Assembly: GCA_031841125.1 (NCBI GenBank)
Contig: CM063110.1
Span: 23,369,626 to 23,433,625, forward strand
DNA: 64,000 nucleotides
Origin: Acanthococcus lagerstroemiae
Taxonomy: Eukaryota > Arthropoda > Insecta > Hemiptera > Eriococcidae
Direction: 5' to 3'
Made by a program: the position numbers and the translations under genes. The notes beneath the pieces are model-generated. The model saw only the letters and a program-made list of their open reading frames with translations. It ran no database searches and was not told the origin of the DNA. Shown in pieces: positions 56,471 through 64,000 of the stretch (positions are counted from its first letter, which is position 1; every line of letters starts with the position of its first letter).

Positions 56471-58614
56471 AATGAGAATGTTGCGCTAATGATTTGATCT
56501 GAAAACAATGGGGAACTTCGGGCTTTCCATCTGCAAAGTTCATAGAAGAATCAAGTCAATGGTCAACATTTCTTTGGGAGTTCTGTGAGGTCATTTTATG
56601 CATTTGCGTACTTGTCTTATTTCGACCAGGGTACATGATCCGAAATGAGTCGTGTATTCATCAAGCCAGTATCAATGCTGGCCGTTGCTTCCTCCTCTTG
56701 TTTGCCTCCTCCTTCTGAGTGCAACTGCTTTCGCCAGTACTTCTTTATTTTCAAATTGAAAATAGAATTAGATGCACGGAGTGTTAGATTTTATTCTGCA
56801 GAAGTTGCTCTACCAACAGCTTCTGTTTCTATTCCAGTTCAAGGTTCCGTTTACGAACTTTCAGTTCGATCAGAAACGGGTTGATTTTCATTTGTTGTCG
56901 TGGTTTTTTGGGAACTCATCCTCACTTTGGGCAGTCCAATTGATCAGTTATTAATCCCTGTTTCGTTATGTTCCCGAGGAACCATTATGTGCATCCTTCA
57001 TCTAGTCTTATTTCGAAGGTACATCGCATGCGTATTAGTAACTAAAGTGACTGCAACATCCAGGACCGTGGAATGACGTGCGATTTACTTGGCACTCCGG
57101 AAAACGGCGTGTCTGCTGCATTCCATACTACTTTTCAACAATCCATTTATGACTCTGTATTCGAAACCATATGGTGTGTTCGTCCGGTGAAATGTATCTT
57201 CGACTAATTCATCGCATTTCAAATCATTCGGACCACTCTAGATTACGCCAACGAGGATATCGTCGCCGTCCTCGAATTTCTTGTTATGTCTCGCATCTGG
57301 TGCCGAGGCTTGCCAGCTAGTGAGGTACTTGGTGCGTCCCGTGTAAAAGATCTTTTATATTTCAGATTTTTCGTTGCAGGAGGTTTGTTTCTACCTGCGC
57401 GCTAGAGAGATTTTGTTGAAAGGAACTGTACTTTTACAACCTGGTCCGAGATTTTGTGGTGCCGACTTAACGAAGGCTATTAAGGTATTCGATAATCAAG
57501 TACGCATGCGCGGTTTTGTTTAAGGGGGCTGAACAAAGCGCATCCCCCGCAACCCCTTGATTCGGGAATAATCGATCCGGATTTATATTCTAACTGTTGA
57601 GAAGTTGGAATGATTAATGATGCGTTTGATGGGCGCTCCGCCGAATAATTTATATGGAGTTATTTTGAACCAGTTTCTACAAAAATGGTGTAGCCCAGAT
57701 TGCTGTCCGTTGTACTGCGGCGTTCTTTCGCGTTCGCGTTTCTCTCGGTGCGCGCGGCTGTTTATTTTACCTACTCGATTCTTCGGGTTCGTATTATTTG
57801 TAAAACTTCATATTATAATGCCGCGTTCTGTTTGTTTTATTCGCGATTACATCTGAGAAAATTATGACACGTACACTAATCAGGCCCGAATAGGAAAGCA
57901 TGAGAAAAAAATTACGTTTTATAACGCGGCCGCGCCATTGTATTGTCTGAAAATTTCGCCTTCTTGATAATAGTCTGTGTTGGTTGGGTCGTCCACGGGC
58001 GACGTTGCCGGTAGAAGCGTCACGAGGGCTGCATCTTGTATGGAAAATTTTTCTGTGAGTAATTTACAAACAGACACAGAAAATAGTGGAAAGTTCTGTT
58101 TTACATTGTCCGTGTAGGCCTCTGTATTCGGTACAGATCAACAGTGGTGCCTCAAGGAGGGTTAAGATGATTCTGCGGCACCACTTTCAAAAGGATCGGT
58201 CCAGCATGTGCGAATAAAACAATGTGGGAGGTTGCAAATTTTCGCACCACCTCTGAAGGGATGTGTCCTGCATAAGCATAGTGTTAAAAGTGTTTGGGTC
58301 AGGTTCTTATGACTTAAGAAGGTTGGCTCATTTAGCGAGGCTCAAAGACGTCAATGACGTCACTGACGTACCTATCATACAGGCCGCTTACGGGAATGCA
58401 GCTTTTTTCGATCTTTACTCATAATTGATGCCCTCAGCATATTTTTCTACCATTTATACGACATAAAATATTCAGTTGGCTACCAATGGAGAGTGAATTC
58501 TGGCGCGGGCGAGACGAGTATTGTTGCGAGTTGCCTACATGCATGAGCCAACCTTCTCTAGTTATAAGAACCTTATGGTGTTTGGGGTTAGAAATGTTTT
58601 ACTGTGGAACCTTA
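56471..58614. other. Single-copy DNA, possible regulatory/exon content
   Basis: CpG-richer at 57480-58060 (GCGGCCGCGCC near 57927, GTCCACGGGCGACGTTGCCG near 57990). A short ATGGAAAATTTTTCT followed by a GTGAGTAA donor at 58054 could be a tiny coding exon, but this is very weak evidence. No homologous protein is recognised. Confidence 0.35.
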
Positions 58615-58857
58615 CAGTGGCGTTGAAATGAGGTTACACTGTACCTCCCCCAGTAAGAAAAACAAAACAAAAAAAAACATTAGTTATGTAGTTGAATAAA
58701 AGGCGCATTGAAAAATTTCAGGTATAAGATTTACTAAATTTTTGTAGATTTACATGTTTCAAGATTCCTTGCTTATTATCACCACTGTTCAATTTTGCTT
58801 ATTAACTTCGATTTTCCATTTTTGTACTCCCCTCACCCCCACCCGCCGGCGCCACTG
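58615..58857. mobile_element. hAT-type MITE, 243 bp, exact 8-bp duplication
   Basis: CAGTGGCG at the left and CGCCACTG at the right are perfect 8-bp inverted ends. Flanks are GAACCTTA on both sides (58607-58614 and 58858-58865). Non-coding, A-rich centre. Confidence 0.9.
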
Positions 58858-59299
58858 GAACCTTATCGGTGGAAGTGAGGAGGGATGCAAACAGATTCTC
58901 TGGGTGGCACCTTAATTTCCAACGAAAAAGAAAGAAAAACTTGTTTAAATGTATGTAGATGGAACTTTGAGTGCTGTGACATATCTTTTTTTCTTTTTTA
59001 AATAGCCTTTATTTAATTGCACGATGGCTAGTTGGCCTTTCACATTATTTCGCTTACTCATAACAAATGTGTGTATTTTTGCTCAACCATCTGCTGTCGC
59101 CTCATATCCTGCTTTTGGGCAAAGGCATCCATCAATCTAATCAAATCTTTTCATTCGGTCGCCACCCTATGAAAGTGCTTATTTTTCAGAAATTTTTAAA
59201 ATTCACCCTGTCATCTGATCCTTTGTCTACCCTTGTTTCTCTTGTGGTCTATTGGTTGTCAGAAAGTTAGTTCGTAAGTACGATTGTCCCGTAGTGTGG

Positions 59300-59835
59300 C
59301 TATATGTTCGTAATAATGTTTTAATTTAATTTTAGTCTGCTCTTGATTATTTTGTTTAGGTTTTCCTGATTTGTAGCATGGATCTCTCCATTTAGTTCTG
59401 TGTTATATTTACTATCTTTTCATGAGCTGTAATAAGGGCCCAGGTCTACGATCCATATCGTGTGGGAATAACACGCGCATTAAAAATTTCGCCTTTTAGC
59501 TATTTTTGCATTGTCTTTTCTCCAAAACTTGTTCCATGCTAGTGTTATACGATGATTAATTTCTTTGTCCAGTCTTCTCTCCAAACTAGTTGTCTATCCT
59601 AAATAAGTTGCTTCTTGGACTTCTGCTATTTTTATGTTCTCAGGCTCCAGGTAATCGTCTCTCGTCTGTATAGCTATTGGAAAGTATTTTGGTCTTATCC
59701 ACGTTCATCTAAACTGTGAATTGCCCTTCTTTGGGTAAATCAGCTAGCATTTGTTTGATTTGGGTTATATCGTTAGATACTAGGATTGCGTCATCTGAAA
59801 ATCCTTATCCCTTCATCCTTCCTTCAGATTATGGA
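59300..59835 (-). pseudogene. RTE-like LINE, RT C-terminal fragment
   Basis: Minus-strand translation gives GFSDDAILVSNDITQIKQML (the FADD box mutated to FSDD), MNVDKTKILSNSYTDERR, then in other frames NIKIAEVQEATYLG, RRLDKEINHRITLAWNKFWR and GSWTWALITAHE-like text (QTWALTKAxE in intact copies). The order and spacing match 6970-7440 of the main RTE-like element. Four or more stops or shifts are visible. Both ends are truncated, so only palm to thumb is left. Confidence 0.85.
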
Positions 59836-61200
59836 CAATATTTGAGGAACCTGTAATCATTATTCTGAGCAGCTTTGGAATTCTTATGGTCCAGACTCTG
59901 AATTGATTCCCTACATTATAAATAAAGAATGTCTACAAAGCTGGGTTGACTAGTATTACCGATGACGTATTTCATTCTGTCACTTTTTCCTTTTTGGTCA
60001 GCCACTGAATTAAATTGTAAATTATTTTATATGCCTGATCTACTTCCCTCACTCCTTCTCAAGACAACTAGAAAGTCATGAACCAACGTGAATTTTGATT
60101 TTATTGCGAAGATTTCCCCGGTGACGGAATTCATTTTCGAGGTTTTTGTAGTATTGACACTTCTTTCAGCTGCATTGGGAATTGGTGTTATTCATTTTTT
60201 GTTGTAGTATCCTTATAAGCTATGAATTGAGGGGAAAAAAATGGAAAATAAAAGTGTACTGAAAGAGTACCTAATTGTAAATTCTGGGGGTGATATTTAG
60301 TAGGCTATGATGAACTTTACAAAAGAAAATTGCAATTGTTGCTAGTGAACTATAGTTTACCTGAAACAAATCGAAACAACTGTTTTTAAAATTCAAATTG
60401 AAAAAGGCGCGTTTGGAGTTTCAAAAATTAAAATAAAATGAGGGCGAATCGAATTTGCAATCAGTGGTGGCGATAGTGATTTTTTCAGAGGAGTATTGAA
60501 TATTTTTTTGTCATGAAAGCCTTTCCTCATTATTACTGTTATAAATGAAGATTTTCAGACTGCCGTATTTTTTCAAAATGAAACCTAAAAATATTAGAGG
60601 GTAGCATCTTTCATCAAACTTTTTGTAGCAGGAAAATCTCTTATTCTTTTTTGTAAGCTCCGCAAATGACTGGAAAATCTTTGGAGTCTTGCGGAGGGGG
60701 GAGGGGTGATATGGTTTAGTGTTGGAGGTACATGTTGCAGACAAAACTGGAACAAGCTGACGACGACATGAAGCTGTTCAGGGGCGCCTAAAAGAAGAGT
60801 AAGAGTTGATGAACGAAAGACAGAAAGAAAAAAAATTAAAGATAAGAACTTGATTCTAGAGATAGATGAACGCTTCTCAATGACTTGCCACCCAGTGACG
60901 TTCTGATATGAGTGGGTGTGGGGCGATTTCTACCCAACTATATTTTAGAGCTTACTTTTTTTCTAAAATTTTGATTATAGAGAGAGGATATTTGTTTGTT
61001 TGAATCCTTCGTTAACAATGTCTGATGGTTTTTTTGTTGTTGTGAATGTTCGTTTCAAAAGTTTTCGTCTGCTGGAAAATCGGAGCTTCATTCGGTGAAA
61101 TTTATATTTTCTGTTGTCAGACTTCAGTTTCTTTTCATTCCCCTAAAAGTCGCATTGATACGTCCCTGTTACTATTACTACTGGATACATTTGATCTTGA
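59836..61200. other. Intergenic, no gene seen
   Basis: CAGTGGTGGCGATAGTG near 60463 and CAGGGGCGCC near 60779 look like solitary hAT-type ends, but no partner was found. No coding similarity. Confidence 0.45.
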
Positions 61201-61204
61201 TCGG

Positions 61205-61880
61205 GTGCTGATCTTGAAGATTCTGAAATGAGTTCTGAAATATCAAAAATAGTCTTAAATAAGTCTGGAGGTTATACCGTTTTAAATGGGTCTTGAACAA
61301 TCTGACAGCGCTACAAACGTCAACAGAGGTTTTAAGCTGGTCTATTAGGATCTTAACTTGTCTTAAATCTGCTGCAGAGTGTTAGATGTCTTGGAAAATC
61401 TTGAATAGTGCTGAAAGAGTGTGAAAGAGTTTTGATGGGTCATTCGTTTTAAGAAATTGTAAACGTGTATTGATAGCTTTAAAAATCTGAAAAGTGGCTT
61501 ACAGTGTCTGAGAGAGTCTCAAAATATAGTCTTGAGAAGTTTCAAATTGTCGAAAATGTCTTCAAAAGTCGAGAAGTCTTGAATGAGTCTTAGGCAGTTT
61601 GAGATAGTTCTAAAGAAGCCTGGAAAAATCATGATCCTGGAGGAGCTTCAAGTTGGTCTGTATGTAAGTCTTGAATGAATCGTGCAGAGTTCTGAAGATT
61701 CTTAAAGAGGTGAAACAAATGATATCTAAAAGAATTTTAAATCGTGCTAAAGTAGCCTGGGAAAATTTTGAAAGGTTTTCGAAAAGTTTTGAAAAGTTCT
61801 CAACCAGTCCGAAATAGTCTTGGAGTCTGAAAGTTGGCTTGAAGAATGTGAGGGAGTCTTCAGCTACATTGTTATAGTCT
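61205..61880. repeat. AGTCTTGAA-type degenerate repeat, block 3
   Basis: Dense imperfect words: GTCTTGAATGAGTCTTAGGC, GAGTGTGAAAGAGTTTTGAT, TTTGAAAAGTTCTCAACCAG. The style is the same as 31085-31790 and 43985-44270. A further weak block lies at 62440-62640. Confidence 0.5.
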
Positions 61881-62138
61881 TGAGGACCAGCATCGTAAAT
61901 AGGTGGATGGTGGTGGTTGTGATAGATAAAAAAGAAAGTGTCGGGGCCAGAAAACTTGGTCTAAATCTTTACTTGATAATATAAAAAAAAGAACAGGAAA
62001 ATTGAGAAAAAAATTTTGTGCGTATAGTTTCTCGGAATCAAAACTTGGCCTACATCTTTGCTTGATACAAAGAAAGAAAAAAGAGAAAAGTTTTAATGTT
62101 ACTTTGAACTCTTAACATTGTGCTTTCTCTGTGGCTCT

Positions 62139-62409
62139 CAGTGGCGCCGGAAGATTCCTCCTAGGGGGTTATGTAAATTTTAAAAATTTAAGAAGTTGAT
62201 AAGCAAAAAGAAAAAGAAGTGTTTCCTTGTATTTCTAACGGGAGGAGGGGGGGGGGGGTAACAAGAGGGAAACCTTGTACATTTCCAAACATCTTCTGAC
62301 TCTTGTCTCCGAAAACTCTCAAGCGCCTTTTTTATAACTTGCTCAGTGGTTTTTTAATGTACCCCTAATTTTTTTCTTGGAGAGACCTCTCCTAGTTCCG
62401 ACGTCACTG
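62139..62409. mobile_element. hAT-like MITE, 271 bp
   Basis: CAGTGGCGCCGGAAG at the left pairs with TTCCGACGTCACTG at the right (two or three mismatches). TCCTCCTAGGGGG and CTCTCCTAG continue the similarity. G-run near 62246. No flanking duplication recognised. Confidence 0.65.
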
Positions 62410-62935
62410 ATGACATGTGAGTGTACCTCCCATGCCGTTATTGAAGATTCTTGAAGAGTGTTGCAATTCGTTAGAAACCTCGCGAAGCCCTAAGAAATCC
62501 AGTGGGAGTCTTGATCAGAGGTTTAAATGACCTTTTGAAGGTGAATGGAAGAATCGGATTAGTCGTGTTGTAGAGTCTGAAAACGTCTTGAACTAGTGAT
62601 GAAGAGTTTCGAAGCCTTCAGACAAACTGGAGGCTGTGTCGAGTCCTAAACAAATCTGGATGAGTATTTCTTATTATGGTGGGATGAAGGAGGGGGTTCC
62701 TTCCAAGGAAAATGGGGTAGGAGTTTATAATTGTGGAGGAGGAAATAGATGGCGAAAGCGTACACAGGTAGAAAAGACTTGTCCGACTCGCTTGATGTGC
62801 GCAGAGATAGGTACGACCGTACCCTCGGCTTCCCTTTACATATATGTATTTGTGTGAGATGGTTTTGTGTATGCGCCAAATGATCAGACCTTGTAGTCTA
62901 TTGCACTTTTCTTCAGGTAGCTGTTAAGGATCAGC

Positions 62936-63480
62936 TTAGTAGCCTCGTGTTTCTATCCCTTTGACTTTATTGGGGTATGCATACTCTAGTCCTAATGCTT
63001 CGCTCTTTGAACCGGCTATTGCTGGGCACTGGCATATGATGTGAATCGAGGTTTCCTTCTGTTTTCCACAGTGCCTATAGGAGCTGCTTTTCACCGCTCC
63101 TATTTTATACCTCATGCGTTTTGTTGCTCCATGCCCAGTTGGTAGTCCGACTATGAACCTAGTGTGTTTTCTATCGAGCCCTATTAGGAATTCGACGTAC
63201 TTACTAGGGGCGTCCCCGATCAGTGTGTTGCTGACTTTCATACCACTGGCCATCCGCCGGTGCATTTCCATCTGCTTCCTTATCCAAGCCTTCCCCCCTT
63301 GGATTTGATGACGCTGTATGTTACCGGAAGACACGGTCTGGGCGTTACCAGTTTCGTTTTTATGCTTTTCTTCGTTAGCTTACCTGCGATCATGTTCGCT
63401 TTTATGTACCGCAGTGTCCCGGTATCCATAGTATGGTGATGCGGTTCTCCTGAGCAAGGGTTAGCTCCCCTTTGCGACAA
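62936..63480 (-). pseudogene. R1/I/Jockey-type LINE, RNase H and C-terminal zinc-knuckle tail
   Basis: On the minus strand, ITILWIPGHCG (about 63455-63405) is the WxPGH motif of the RNase H domain. After frame breaks, 63334-62936 is an open 132-codon frame: FLIGLDRKHTRFIVGLPTGH, then CGKQKETSIHIICQCPA. The VGLxTGH and CxxCxxxxET..HxxCxCPA motifs are the conserved C-terminal end of R1/I/Outcast-like pol proteins. It ends with TAG. RT and endonuclease lie outside or are lost, since sequence above 63500 shows no match. It belongs to a different LINE clade from the RTE-like copies because those lack RNase H. Confidence 0.88.
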
Positions 63481-64000
63481 CTCGGGTTGTGGGCTCGCAA
63501 GTCGCATCTGACAACCGTGGACGAGCGAAAAGTGCAACCCAAAATAGGAAACGGCGGATGGAGAAACGTGGTTACGAATAATGTAATTTGAACTCAAGGA
63601 ATTGGCTTTGCAATTGACAGATATACGAATCATTAGCGAGGTAATAATTTTCGGATTTGTGGAATTCCGATGTTTACGAAAACTCGTTTCCAGACATTAA
63701 TTGATTAATTTTCGGCGATAAGATTTTCTCTATCTGGTATTTAAATCGCGATCGGCCTTGTGTAGGTGAATATACTCGCGCATTGACGATTCCATTTCTA
63801 GATATCTGCCGGACGGCGTGCACCTAGGTTCATTATCCGATTTGTGCCTTAGAAAAATTTTCAACGCATGTGATGTTATTTATTTATATATGTGTACGTA
63901 TATATATTTATTCTCGGTAGAACAGAAGCCTAAAAACATACCCAGTCTTTTTAGCTTTAATGAGGTGTTTCTTCGCATGCCACCTCGATGCGTGAAAAAT
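63481..64000. other. Intergenic, no gene seen
   Basis: A TATTTATTTATATATG / GTATATATATTTATT stretch at 63878-63912. Nothing coding. Confidence 0.5.

Noticed and set aside
58142..58857. A larger hAT element beginning CAGTGGTGCCTCAAGG
   Set aside because: Its flank (CAGATCAA) does not match GAACCTTA. The element from 58615 to 58857 has exact duplications, so the left end at 58142 is unrelated.
1..64000. CRISPR array, bacterial operon or phage content
   Set aside because: No regularly spaced direct repeats of CRISPR type, no Shine-Dalgarno-led gene clusters and no phage proteins. The content is eukaryotic TEs.

Overview
The window reads as non-coding, repeat-rich nuclear DNA of an animal, most likely an arthropod (an insect is a guess from the mix of repeats). 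It is AT-rich, has no long intact ORFs, no operon-like packing and no bacterial signals. The only recognisable protein-coding sequences are decayed transposable-element (TE) genes. I found no host gene whose product I can name, no genuine tRNA or rRNA gene, no CRISPR array and no virus-like sequence.

Layout. 1-8.1 kb is a dense pile of old TEs: minus-strand RTE-like retrotransposon fragments (1-340, 1945-2225), a Jockey-like RT tail with an (ATTAA)n end (3251-3838), a minus-strand hAT-type transposase remnant (3990-4476), a ~146-bp tandem repeat (4478-4930), and the best-preserved element, a 5'-truncated RTE-like endonuclease/reverse transcriptase pseudogene (5234-7758) lying between two blocks of a TCGA-rich minisatellite. 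9.9-11.1 kb is a nest: an old MITE carrying a palindromic hAT-type element with an exact 8-bp target duplication and a piggyBac-type MITE flanked by TTAA. 13.6-16.3 kb is a minus-strand craniofacial-development-protein-2-like LINE split by a 1,086-bp TIR transposon with a clean TATA duplication. 19-27 kb holds tRNA-derived SINEs, foldback elements, hAT MITEs and two longer TIR elements. 27.2-28.3 kb is another LINE fragment.

28.3-31 kb contains a GC-rich island of unknown meaning. 31-36.4 kb has tandem duplications (390-bp and 300-bp periods), an RTE fragment, a ~760-bp near-perfect foldback and a 421-bp hAT MITE with exact 8-bp duplication. 37-42 kb carries a long tRNA-like SINE, a dispersed ~330-bp repeat and two MITEs. 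42-58 kb is mainly single-copy DNA, the likeliest place for a host gene's introns or regulatory DNA (possible 5' exon ending at a CAG/GTGAGT donor at 43159/43160), broken by a few MITEs, a long inverted repeat (47945-48505) and a second copy of the long SINE (56110-56470). 58.6-64 kb has a MITE with exact duplication, an RTE fragment, an AGTCTTGAA-rich degenerate repeat and the RNase H/zinc-knuckle tail of an R1/I/Jockey-type LINE.

Functionally the window is a layered TE record. Autonomous LINEs are all broken. Most MITEs carry hAT-type ends (CAG..CTG, 8-bp duplications), so an hAT transposase encoded elsewhere probably moved them. The most unusual content is structural: long palindromes with exact target duplications, a palindrome family sharing a CCGCCATTTTGA core, and diffuse repeat families with recurring short motifs at distant sites.
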